Shown: positions 56,402 to 64,000 of the stretch, one piece after another
How the letters are laid out: every line of letters begins with the position of its first letter
How positions within the stretch are numbered: position 1 is the first letter of the stretch
NCBI GenBank assembly: GCA_003130815.1
Contig: QFDA01000001.1
Coordinates: forward strand, 138,131 to 202,130
DNA: 64,000 bases
Direction of reading: 5' to 3'
DNA from: Bacteroidetes bacterium SCGC AAA795-G10
Lineage (GTDB): Bacteria > Bacteroidota > Bacteroidia > Flavobacteriales > Flavobacteriaceae
Position numbers and translations under genes: made by a program
Notes under the pieces: generated by a model
The model's input: the letters and a program-made list of their open reading frames with translations, nothing else
Databases searched by the model: none
Told to the model about the DNA's origin: nothing

Positions 56402-57628
56402 TTAAATGCTTGATTTTGACTTTGATAAAGTTATGACTGAAACTTCTGGCCACATTCCAACTCTCCCAGGGTAGGCTAAGTAACCAAACCCCCTGTTGAC
56501 ATTTAAATACTGATTTTTTTCACTATATACTCCTGCCCATTGTTTATAGCGCCATTTTGCTGGACTCCATTTTATAATCCCGGGTATTTCAATTCCAAAT
56601 TGCATGCCGTGAGTATGCCCGCATAAAGTAAGATGAATTTTAAATGGATGCGGAATAACTTGTGCCTCCCAATGGGAAGGGTCATGGGTCAACAGAATTT
56701 TAAAATCATTTTCGGAAACCTTATTGAGAGCTTTGTTAAGATCTCCCGCTTTTTTAAATCCAGATCCCCAATTTTCAACACCAATTATAGCTAATCGATC
56801 TCCATCTTTTTCTATAAAACGAGATTCATTAAGTAGTAAATCCCACCCCATTTCGTTGTGAGCATCATATAAATCTTCCATATTTTTTCTCTTTGCAGCT
56901 GGACTTTCCCAACGCATATAATCGCCATAGTCATGGTTACCCAAAATCGAAAAAACACCAAATTCTGCTTTAATTTTATTAAATATTTTAATCCATGGCT
57001 TAATTTCATCTGCACGATTGTTGACAAGATCACCTGTGAATAGGACTAAATCTGATTTTTGTTGATTAACTAAATCTACACCATACTGAACTTTAGTTTG
57101 GTTATCAAAACTCCCACTATGTATATCTGAAATTTGTGTAATCTTGAATCCATCAAATGCATCAGGGAGGTCCTCAAATTCTAAGTTATATGACAAAACT
57201 TTATAATTATATTTTCCACGGTACATGCCATATAAAAGTGATGCGAATGGGATTGAAGCTAGACCAAGTGCAATTTGAGAAATAATTTTTCTGCGAGAAG
57301 GAATAAATTGTGTTTGCTCTGGTACCCTTTTTAAAAAACTATATAAAGCTTGGGGAATCCTAAAAACATCCTCAGCTAGAAGTATCACACTTACAAGCAG
57401 TTGAAAAATTAAAAGAGAAAGAAAAAAACCAATTGCATACATAAGGCGAGGTTCGTTAGTTGTATTTCTTTCTAAAATCAAAGTATAGAATAAAAGATTA
57501 CCTATAATGATTACAGTAAAAAATACATAACCATAAAGTATCCAACGATTTGATATAGCAGTTTTTAAAGCTTGGTAGCTATACCACTGAAAAAAAACTA
57601 AAAGTAGCAGGGTTATTAGCCAGCGCAT
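56402..57628 (-). CDS. Membrane-anchored metallophosphoesterase
   Basis: Protein of about 408 residues with four N-terminal hydrophobic helices (to about residue 90), a further hydrophobic stretch around 120-140, then a calcineurin-like phosphoesterase domain. Metal-binding motifs are complete: DIHSG, TGDLVNN, GNHDYGDY, and CGHTHGMQFG. Relatives (YkuE/YaeI-like) hydrolyse phosphodiesters in lipids or nucleotides. The ATG is preceded two codons earlier by an in-frame TTG, which I do not use. It lies 50 bases after the dGTPase gene on the same strand. Confidence 0.88.
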   Translation of the reverse strand: MRWLITLLLLVFFQWYSYQALKTAISNRWILYGYVFFTVIIIGNLLFYTLILERNTTNEPRLMYAIGFFLSLLIFQLLVSVILLAEDVFRIPQALYSFLKRVPEQTQFIPSRRKIISQIALGLASIPFASLLYGMYRGKYNYKVLSYNLEFEDLPDAFDGFKITQISDIHSGSFDNQTKVQYGVDLVNQQKSDLVLFTGDLVNNRADEIKPWIKIFNKIKAEFGVFSILGNHDYGDYMRWESPAAKRKNMEDLYDAHNEMGWDLLLNESRFIEKDGDRLAIIGVENWGSGFKKAGDLNKALNKVSENDFKILLTHDPSHWEAQVIPHPFKIHLTLCGHTHGMQFGIEIPGIIKWSPAKWRYKQWAGVYSEKNQYLNVNRGFGYLAYPGRVGMWPEVSVITLSKSKSSI

Positions 57629-57641
57629 ATACAATTTTCGT

Positions 57642-57649
57642 CAAAGGTA
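57642..57649 (-). promoter_or_regulatory. Candidate -7 element (TACCTTTG) of the metallophosphoesterase gene
   Basis: Perfect TAnnTTTG match in the short gap after the dGTPase stop, about 13-20 bases before the likely start codon. No clear -33 TTG. Confidence 0.35.
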
Positions 57650-57678
57650 AACAGTAAAAAGATAATTAACGAATCTAT

Positions 57679-58998
57679 TTAGCCTCCAATATCTTTTGCC
57701 ATTCTCAATGCTTTACCATCAGATAAGCTTGCAACAAAACAGCTTGAATTCAATAAAGTTTCATAAAGTGTTTCCCCAGCCATTGAAATTCCCTCTGGGA
57801 TTAAAGAAAGGATCAATTTATCATGAACATTAGCCTTATTGTTGAAGCTTCTTACTGCTGCCTCACAATAGTATTCTAGTAATGTGGTTATAGCCCTATG
57901 CCCCATGACCTCTTTTTGAATTACTTCTTTTGATTGATAAACATTCTCAACACTTATTTTAATAATATCCTCAATCTGGGGTTTGAATCTACTTTTTTCC
58001 AAAAGGCTTTGACTAAAAGTTCCTAATAGTATACTTTGTTCATTGTCAATAAATGTATCAACAGCATCTTTGATCATGCTGTTTATGGCGAGTGCTCTTA
58101 AATAACTTAATCTTTGCGGTTTAAAAGCAAGTTGTGCATATTTTTTAGAATCAATTTGGTCTTTTACTAGATTGATTAAATATTCTAATGCAAATTCTTC
58201 TGATATCCATCCTAAGTTGATTCCATCTTCAAAGTCAATAATCGTATAGCAAATATCATCTGCAGCTTCAACCAAATAGGTCAATGGATGACGAAAAGTT
58301 TTTTCTCCATCAATTAATGATAATTCATCTGCTACTTCTTTGAAAAATGTTTTTTGCGATTGAAAGTAGCCATATTTTTTATCCGCTACATGGGGTGTTG
58401 GTTTTACAGGTAAACTAGCTTTTGGATACTTAACAAATGCTCCTAAAGTGGCATAACTAAGTCTAAGTCCACCTTGTGTTCCTGGATGAGATTCAGTTAA
58501 AATTTTAAACCCATTAGCATTACCCTCAAAATCACACAAATCTTGATATTCCTTATCGGTTAACTTATTCTTGTACTTTACACCCTCTCCTGAACTAAAA
58601 AAGTGGCCAATAGCTTTTTCACCACTATGACCAAATGGGGGATTTCCTATGTCATGAGCTAAAGAAGCTGCAGCAGTTATAGCACCAAAATCATTTGATT
58701 GATATCCTAATGATTGCTTTAAATGTGGATGTTTCTGCAAGATGGCATGGCCAGCCATTCGCCCTAAACTTCTTCCAACAACTGAAACTTCAAGGCTATG
58801 TGTTAGCCGAGTATGAACAAAATCTGTTTTGGAAAAAGGTATTACTTGTGTTTTATCCTGAAGGCTTCGAAATGCATTTGAAAAAACTATTCTGTCGTAA
58901 TCTACTTCAAATCCCAAACGTAAATTGTCCTGCTCAATTCGAAGGCGCTTGTTGGTATCTCCAAAACGTTTTAATGAAAGAAGTGATTCCCAAATCAT
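57679..58998 (-). CDS. dgt: Deoxyguanosinetriphosphate triphosphohydrolase (dGTPase)
   Basis: HD-domain hydrolase that splits dGTP to deoxyguanosine and tripolyphosphate, affecting dNTP balance. The 439 residues contain FRSLQDKTQV, the first metal His in RLTHSLEV, the HD pair in SLAHDIGNPPFGHSGE, and the later Asp in EAADDICYTIIDFEDG. It diverges from the beta-helix lipoprotein across 161 bases and is followed by the metallophosphoesterase. Confidence 0.94.
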   Translation of the reverse strand: MIWESLLSLKRFGDTNKRLRIEQDNLRLGFEVDYDRIVFSNAFRSLQDKTQVIPFSKTDFVHTRLTHSLEVSVVGRSLGRMAGHAILQKHPHLKQSLGYQSNDFGAITAAASLAHDIGNPPFGHSGEKAIGHFFSSGEGVKYKNKLTDKEYQDLCDFEGNANGFKILTESHPGTQGGLRLSYATLGAFVKYPKASLPVKPTPHVADKKYGYFQSQKTFFKEVADELSLIDGEKTFRHPLTYLVEAADDICYTIIDFEDGINLGWISEEFALEYLINLVKDQIDSKKYAQLAFKPQRLSYLRALAINSMIKDAVDTFIDNEQSILLGTFSQSLLEKSRFKPQIEDIIKISVENVYQSKEVIQKEVMGHRAITTLLEYYCEAAVRSFNNKANVHDKLILSLIPEGISMAGETLYETLLNSSCFVASLSDGKALRMAKDIGG

Positions 58999-59127
58999 AA
59001 GGTAAAGTTACCAAACATCATCCTTATGTTATCCTAAGATTATCAAAATTAATTTCAATTAATATTTATTTAATTCTGAGGTGTTAAAATTTAACTTTCT
59101 GATAAAAAAATAATTAGGGTTGTAAAA

Positions 59128-59135
59128 TAAATTTG
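59128..59135 (+). promoter_or_regulatory. Candidate -7 element (TAAATTTG) of the beta-helix lipoprotein gene
   Basis: Perfect TAnnTTTG match 24 bases before the ATG at 59160, in the 161-base divergent gap to dgt. No TTG at the expected -33 distance. Confidence 0.4.
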
Positions 59136-59159
59136 AACAAATATTTAATCTAATAAAAA

Positions 59160-60467
59160 ATGAAAATCTACAAATTATTTTTTTTCTTTCTATACACTTT
59201 ATTAATTATAGCGTGTTCTGAAGAAGACCCAGTTATTGAATATGTTACTGTTACTGAAACTGTGACTGAAACAAATACAGTTGAAGTAGATCCATTCGCA
59301 GATTCAACTCTTGAGGGTAACATTACAGAAGATAAAACCCTAGATGCTTCAAAGATATGGCTAATTAAGGGTAGAGTTTCTGTAACTGATGGTACAACAT
59401 TGACCATACCTGCAGGAACAATTATAAAAGCAGCATCAGGAACCGGTGCTGATGCCTCAACATTAATAGTTGCTAGAGGGGGAAAAATTATCGCAAACGG
59501 AACAGCTGACAATCCAATCATAATGACTGCCGCAGCTGACAATATTGAAGTTGGAGGTACTTATCCTGAAAGTGGTCCAGCTTTAAACGTTGATACTCGT
59601 GGTCTTTGGGGAGGACTTTTAATATTAGGAAAAGCACCTTGTTCATTTAAAAGTGATGTAACTGAACTTCAAATTGAGGGTATACCAACCTCAGATACAA
59701 ATGGACTTTACGGCGGCTCAGTAGCTGATGATAACTCTGGTTCTTTTCAATATATTTCTATCCGTCATGGAGGAGCTGAAATTGGTGAGGGTAACGAAAT
59801 TAATGGTCTGACTTTAGGTGGGGTTGGATCTGGTACTACCATCAATCAAATTGAGGTTGTGGGAAATGTCGATGATGGAATTGAATTTTTTGGTGGTACT
59901 GTTAATGCAACAAATCTTCTTGTTTGGGGGCAAGGCGATGATGCAATAGATATAGACCAAGCGTATGCCGGTACAATAGACGGCGCCCTAATTGTCTTAA
60001 CTGCTGCCTCAGATCATGGCTTTGAAATTGATGGTCCTGAAGGATCAGCACCTGGAAGATTTACCCTTAAAAATGCAACAGTAATTGGAGCAACTGATGA
60101 CTGTGATGCTGAAGGTGTAGATGGTGAGATGGCTGATTTTAGAAAAGGGGCAACTGGTGATGTATTAAATGTTTTATTCAAAGATTTTGCTGGTGGTAAA
60201 GATGTTGAGTTAGATGCCTCTGCTGATGCTTCAACATATACGGCTGGAACCCTAACTTTTGCAAACATAGATATACTGCATCCACTAGATGATAATGGAA
60301 ATGTTTGTTCAGATGTTGAATCAGTCGATAAAATTTTTGATGATAAATCCGATGAGAGCACATTTGAAACAGATGCCTCTACTTTTGCTGAAATTGTTAC
60401 AGCTCAAAAAGAGGGTAATGGGTTATCCGATGATTCTACTTTTTCATGGACTTTTTATAAGAGATAG
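59160..60467 (+). CDS. Surface lipoprotein with right-handed beta-helix-like sequence
   Basis: Exported protein of 435 residues with a clean lipoprotein signal (LLIIAC) followed by SEED, matching the S(D/E)3-type surface-export signal of flavobacteria. After a short Thr/Val/Glu-rich linker (YVTVTETVTETNTVEV) come repeated beta-strand turns typical of a beta-helix: GTTLTIPAGTIIKA, GGKIIANGTADNPI, NQIEVVGNVDDGIEFFGGT, WGQGDDAIDID. No enzyme motif is recognisable. In this phylum such proteins are commonly encoded just before a TonB receptor, as here (from memory), and may capture its ligand. The gene is followed by a terminator at 60501-60535. Confidence 0.8.
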   Translation: MKIYKLFFFFLYTLLIIACSEEDPVIEYVTVTETVTETNTVEVDPFADSTLEGNITEDKTLDASKIWLIKGRVSVTDGTTLTIPAGTIIKAASGTGADASTLIVARGGKIIANGTADNPIIMTAAADNIEVGGTYPESGPALNVDTRGLWGGLLILGKAPCSFKSDVTELQIEGIPTSDTNGLYGGSVADDNSGSFQYISIRHGGAEIGEGNEINGLTLGGVGSGTTINQIEVVGNVDDGIEFFGGTVNATNLLVWGQGDDAIDIDQAYAGTIDGALIVLTAASDHGFEIDGPEGSAPGRFTLKNATVIGATDDCDAEGVDGEMADFRKGATGDVLNVLFKDFAGGKDVELDASADASTYTAGTLTFANIDILHPLDDNGNVCSDVESVDKIFDDKSDESTFETDASTFAEIVTAQKEGNGLSDDSTFSWTFYKR

Positions 60468-60500
60468 TTATTAACAATTTTTCTCTATTTATCTTATTAA

Positions 60501-60535
60501 GTTGCCTAGTTAAATAATCAGGCAATTTCTTTATT
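60501..60535 (+). terminator. Terminator between the beta-helix lipoprotein and TonB receptor genes
   Basis: GTTGCCT (60501-60507) pairs with AGGCAAT (60520-60526), seven pairs including one G-T, around a 12-base loop and followed by TTTCTTTATTT. It lies 34 bases after the lipoprotein stop, and a promoter-like TATTTTTG follows at 60539, so the two genes may be separately transcribed. Confidence 0.55.
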
Positions 60536-60538
60536 TAA

Positions 60539-60546
60539 TATTTTTG
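60539..60546 (+). promoter_or_regulatory. Candidate -7 element (TATTTTTG) of the TonB receptor gene
   Basis: Perfect TAnnTTTG match just after the terminator and 16 bases before the ATG at 60563. No TTG at -33. Confidence 0.4.
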
Positions 60547-60562
60547 AAAGATGAGTTAATTG

Positions 60563-63400
60563 ATGCAATACAGATCAAAATATTTAATACTTTTTTTTAC
60601 TACTATATCATTTAAATTATTTGGTCAGTATGGAATTATTGGAAATGTAATCGATGGAGACTTCAATGAACCCTTACCTTTTGCAAATGTACTTGTCAAA
60701 GAAACCGCTAATGGTGTAACTACAGATTTTGATGGTAAATACAATATTGAATTACCTCCAGGAAATTATAGTCTGATTTTTTCTTTTGTTGGATATGAAA
60801 CCAAAGAGCTAAATAATATAAATGTTGGTGATAATGACTATACTTATATAGACGTAGTTTTAAACTCAGTAGCTCAGGGACTAGAGGAAGTTGTTGTTAC
60901 AGTAGATGCAAGAAGGAATACTGAATCTTCCGTATTAGAAATTCAAAGAAAATCAGCGAGTTTATTAGATGGTATTTCAGCTCAAGCATTTAGAAAAATA
61001 GGAGCAAATGATATTGCAAGTGCTGTAAAAAATGTTCCTGGAGTATCTGTTCAAGGAGGTAAATATGTCTATGTTAGAGGTCTTGGTGATCGTTATTCGA
61101 AATCAATCCTTAACGGAGTAGACATTCCGGGTTTAGACCCAGACAGAAATACAATCCAGATGGATTTGTTCCCAACCAATTTATTATCAAATGTTCTAGT
61201 TATTAAGTCAGCAAGAGCTGACCTTCCAGCAGATTTTACAGGTGGTGTAATTAATATTATAACTAAGGACTTTCCATCTAAAGAAGAAATTTCAATTTCA
61301 ATTAGCACATCATTTAATCCTGATATGCATTTTAATAACAGTTATCTCTCCTATGAAGGGGGTAGAACTGATTTTTTAGGGTTTGATGACGGGACAAGAA
61401 AAAATAAAATTTTTAATTCTTTTTTGGGAAATGTATTTGATCCTAGACTAAATAATTCGGTTAGTGGATTAAATACTATCAATAGAGTTTCAAATCAATT
61501 TAATCCTTTAATGGCTCCCAAAAATGACATAAGTGGTATGAATTATAATTTAGCCGTCAATTATGGAAACCAATTTAATTTTGAAAACGGCCACTCTTTT
61601 GGATATTTAGGCTCACTATCATACAGAAGAGAACAAACCGTCTATGAAAACTCTCAGGATAATATTTTCAATTTTAGTCCTGACAGGTCCGAACTAAACT
61701 TCGAAGAAAATAGACTTCAATATGGTACCATTGGAGGAGAAAACATAATATTAAGCGGTCTATTTGGAACAACCTATAAAACAAATAATTCGAAGTTCAG
61801 ATTTAATGCGATTCATATTCAAAACGGAGAAAGTACCTCTGGTAGTTTTCGCCAGCTAACTCGATTTTCCGATTTCGTTGATTTTAACAAATTTAATTTG
61901 GAATATAACGAAAGAGCTATTTCAAATGGAATACTTTCAGGCTTGCACAACTTTGATGAATCAAAATTAAAATTGGAATGGAAACTCTCTGGCACACTTG
62001 CCAAAGTGCATGACAAAGACGTAAGAAACACAACATTTCAAGATGAGGAGGGGATTTTTAGCTTTCAGGAAAATACTGAGCCTAAAAGAATTTGGAGAAC
62101 ACTTGATGAATATAATCTTGTTGGGAAAGTTGATTTAACAAAACGTTTTGTCTTTCTTGGAGAAAATGCTGTGTTAAAGTTTGGTGGATATAGTTCTTTC
62201 AAAGAACGCGACTTCGCGATTGCTCAATATTCAGTTAGCAGTAATTTTACATCCGAAAGTGATTGGGCAAATTATGGTGGAGATCCAAATCAACTTTTTA
62301 ATCCCACTAATTTAATCTCATCGACAAACCTTGATGGAACCTATATAAATCCGCAAACAACAATAAAACAAGATGCAAACATTTTTAATGCAAGACAACA
62401 AAATTTAGCTGGTTATATTTCTAATGAATTTAATTTGAGTTCAAAATTGAAGTCTATTATTGGATTGCGATTTGAAAATTACCAGGTATTTTATACTGGT
62501 GAAAATAGTCAACTTGGACAAGTATTTGATAATAATAAAATTATAAGTGAAAACAACTTATTCCCTTCAACAAATTTTATTTATAGTTTAACAGATAACA
62601 AGAATTTGCGACTGGCTTATTCATTAACAACCGCTAGACCCAGTTTTAAAGAAGCATCAATTGCTGAAATTTATGATCCCCTTTCAAATTTATTTTTTAT
62701 TGGGAATATTAATATCAGACCTACTTACATAGATAACTTTGATCTTAGATATGAATCTTTTGGTGAGGATGCTCAGCTTTTTGCAATGAGTCTGTTTTAC
62801 AAAAATTTAACCGATCCCATTGAAATTGGATTTGTAGCAGCTTCTACTTCGAATTATAAACCTCTCAATCTTGAAAATGCGAATGTCATTGGTTTCGAAG
62901 TTGAATTAAGAAAAAAATTAAGTGATTGGTTTAAGGGGATTAAAAATTTAAATTTGAATTTTAATGGTTCTTACATCATTTCTGATGAAAAATTTAGTGA
63001 GGATGAGCTAAAGCTCAGGACTTTAGGGCTTAGAGAAGGCGAAACTTTAGGCGACTCAAGACCACTGCAAGGTCAATCCCCATATCTAATTAATGCTGGA
63101 CTTGATTACAATAATCAACAAAAAGGAATTCGAGGAAACTTATATTTTAATGTACAGGGAAAAACTTTAGAAGTTGTTGGAGATGGATTTTATCCTGACG
63201 TTTATACCATGCCATTTAACAGTTTAAATTTTAATTTAAGCAAACAATTTAAAAACAATACAAATCTAACATTTAGAATAAGAAATTTACTAAATGACGA
63301 AAGAGAAAGTTTATTTGAGGGATATGGCGGGACAAAAGAGTATTTTAGATTTAGAAATATTGGAAGGACTTATTCTCTAGGCTACTCTGTTAAATTTTAA
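60563..63400 (+). CDS. TonB-dependent outer-membrane receptor with carboxypeptidase-like domain
   Basis: Outer-membrane active transporter of about 945 residues. It has a signal peptide ending FKLFGQ, a CarboxypepD_reg-like domain (IIGNVIDGDFNEPLPFANVLV...SFVGYETKE), the TonB-contact region GLEEVVVTVDARR, and a plug with VKNVPGVSVQGGKYVYVRGL, GDRYSKSILNGVDIPG and FTGGVINIITKDF. The barrel ends NIGRTYSLGYSVKF. It is not of the SusC type. Started at ATG 60563; a TTG one codon earlier is also open. The upstream lipoprotein and the PiT transporter 15 bases downstream suggest uptake of a phosphorus-containing solute, which is inference from position. Confidence 0.93.
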   Translation: MQYRSKYLILFFTTISFKLFGQYGIIGNVIDGDFNEPLPFANVLVKETANGVTTDFDGKYNIELPPGNYSLIFSFVGYETKELNNINVGDNDYTYIDVVLNSVAQGLEEVVVTVDARRNTESSVLEIQRKSASLLDGISAQAFRKIGANDIASAVKNVPGVSVQGGKYVYVRGLGDRYSKSILNGVDIPGLDPDRNTIQMDLFPTNLLSNVLVIKSARADLPADFTGGVINIITKDFPSKEEISISISTSFNPDMHFNNSYLSYEGGRTDFLGFDDGTRKNKIFNSFLGNVFDPRLNNSVSGLNTINRVSNQFNPLMAPKNDISGMNYNLAVNYGNQFNFENGHSFGYLGSLSYRREQTVYENSQDNIFNFSPDRSELNFEENRLQYGTIGGENIILSGLFGTTYKTNNSKFRFNAIHIQNGESTSGSFRQLTRFSDFVDFNKFNLEYNERAISNGILSGLHNFDESKLKLEWKLSGTLAKVHDKDVRNTTFQDEEGIFSFQENTEPKRIWRTLDEYNLVGKVDLTKRFVFLGENAVLKFGGYSSFKERDFAIAQYSVSSNFTSESDWANYGGDPNQLFNPTNLISSTNLDGTYINPQTTIKQDANIFNARQQNLAGYISNEFNLSSKLKSIIGLRFENYQVFYTGENSQLGQVFDNNKIISENNLFPSTNFIYSLTDNKNLRLAYSLTTARPSFKEASIAEIYDPLSNLFFIGNINIRPTYIDNFDLRYESFGEDAQLFAMSLFYKNLTDPIEIGFVAASTSNYKPLNLENANVIGFEVELRKKLSDWFKGIKNLNLNFNGSYIISDEKFSEDELKLRTLGLREGETLGDSRPLQGQSPYLINAGLDYNNQQKGIRGNLYFNVQGKTLEVVGDGFYPDVYTMPFNSLNFNLSKQFKNNTNLTFRIRNLLNDERESLFEGYGGTKEYFRFRNIGRTYSLGYSVKF

Positions 63401-63415
63401 TACCTTGATAAACTT

Positions 63416-64000
63416 ATGGACAGCATATATTTATTTATAGTTATCCTGTTAAGTCTATTAGCTATTGGTGATTTAATAGTTGGGGTAAGTAACGATGCTG
63501 TGAATTTTCTAAACTCTGCTATTGGATCTAAGGTTTTTTCGTTTAGAAAAATTATGATTTTTGCTAGCGTAGGCATTCTTTTTGGAGCACTATCCTCTAG
63601 CGGTATGATGGAGGTTGCAAGAAAGGGAATATTTAACCCTGGGGCATTCTTTTTTGATGAGATCATCTTCATCTTCATGGCTGTAATGATGACAGATATT
63701 TTATTATTAGACTTTTTTAATACTATCGGTTTACCAACGTCAACTACCGTCTCTATTGTTTTTGAGTTACTAGGTGCTGCTGTTGTAATGGCAATAATTA
63801 AAATAGCTAAGTCTGATCAACTGCTGTCTGATTTATCAACCTATATAAATACAGAAAAGGCAACTCAGATTATTTTGGGCATCTTACTTTCAGTATTTAT
63901 AGCCTTCTCTATCGGAGCATTAGTGCAATGGATATCCCGAATTATTTACACATTTAATTTTGAAAAAAAACCATCTTGGTTAAATAGTCTTTTTGGGGGA
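63416..64000 (+). CDS. Inorganic phosphate transporter, PiT family (3' end beyond window)
   Basis: N-terminal 195 residues of a low-affinity phosphate permease, open to the right edge. The family signature GVSNDAVNFLNSAIGSK lies at about 22-38 and GLPTSTTVSIVFELLGAA follows, with at least five hydrophobic helices visible. Bacteroidetes members are often long (over 700 residues), but the length cannot be judged here. It starts 15 bases after the TonB receptor stop, so it is probably co-transcribed with it. Confidence 0.92.
   Translation, partial: MDSIYLFIVILLSLLAIGDLIVGVSNDAVNFLNSAIGSKVFSFRKIMIFASVGILFGALSSSGMMEVARKGIFNPGAFFFDEIIFIFMAVMMTDILLLDFFNTIGLPTSTTVSIVFELLGAAVVMAIIKIAKSDQLLSDLSTYINTEKATQIILGILLSVFIAFSIGALVQWISRIIYTFNFEKKPSWLNSLFGG

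Noticed and set aside
59168-59542. 124-codon minus-strand open frame opposite the beta-helix lipoprotein
   Set aside because: It mirrors the repetitive Thr/Val/Ala-rich coding sequence on the other strand; no promoter or homology is evident.

Overview
The window is 64 kb of AT-rich, densely coding DNA from a member of the Bacteroidetes, most likely a marine Flavobacteriia with a compact genome. The evidence is a type IX secretion/gliding gene (sprA), a SusC/SusD pair, two TonB receptors with carboxypeptidase-like N-terminal domains, a full Alternative Complex III (act) operon followed by cytochrome oxidase subunits, lipoproteins with acidic residues after the lipid cysteine, and TAnnTTTG-type promoter elements. 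There are no rRNA genes, CRISPR arrays, insertion sequences or phage genes. No gene-free stretch exceeds 300 bases; the longest is 52241-52513, which holds a tRNA-Gln and its promoter.

Layout. 1-31342 is all on the minus strand. Read in the direction of transcription it holds: actABCDEF and two cytochrome oxidase subunits (31342-20140); ruvB and queG; a nutrient-uptake operon of susC, susD, a large VCBS/FG-GAP + ASPIC/UnbV lipoprotein, a vanadium-haloperoxidase-like lipoprotein and an SLC45-like MFS transporter (17842-6654); then maeB, ruvA and a sprA that runs off the left edge. A small SPOR-domain gene lies convergent to rimP-nusA-infB (36261-31880). The plus strand then carries a VWA/AAA+ ATPase pair, a ferredoxin-NADP reductase and a PhzF-family gene, followed by a minus-strand sugar isomerase-like TIM barrel.

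41999-49009 (+) is the most unusual part: one tight run encoding a tryptophanase/tyrosine phenol-lyase-family PLP enzyme, an iron-type alcohol dehydrogenase, a ribulose-phosphate-3-epimerase-like enzyme and a complete phosphotransferase system (EIIA, EIIC, EIIB, HPr, EI). A self-contained PTS is not usual for marine flavobacteria, and its pairing with a TnaA-type lyase does not match a pathway I know. The EI gene has no canonical start codon: it sits in frame directly after the HPr stop codon, and its first residue would be encoded by ATC. A GMC oxidoreductase and a lipoprotein amidohydrolase follow.

52323-64000 holds tRNA-Gln(UUG), a DUF2723/TMEM260-type membrane protein, a cysteine-less thioredoxin-fold protein, a metallophosphoesterase, a dGTPase, and a beta-helix-like surface lipoprotein, TonB receptor and PiT phosphate transporter (cut by the right edge).

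Regulatory signals include a strong terminator between susD and the next gene, and a terminator-like hairpin in the 5' leader of rimP-nusA-infB that could be an attenuator. Base positions of short motifs were counted by hand and may be off by one.
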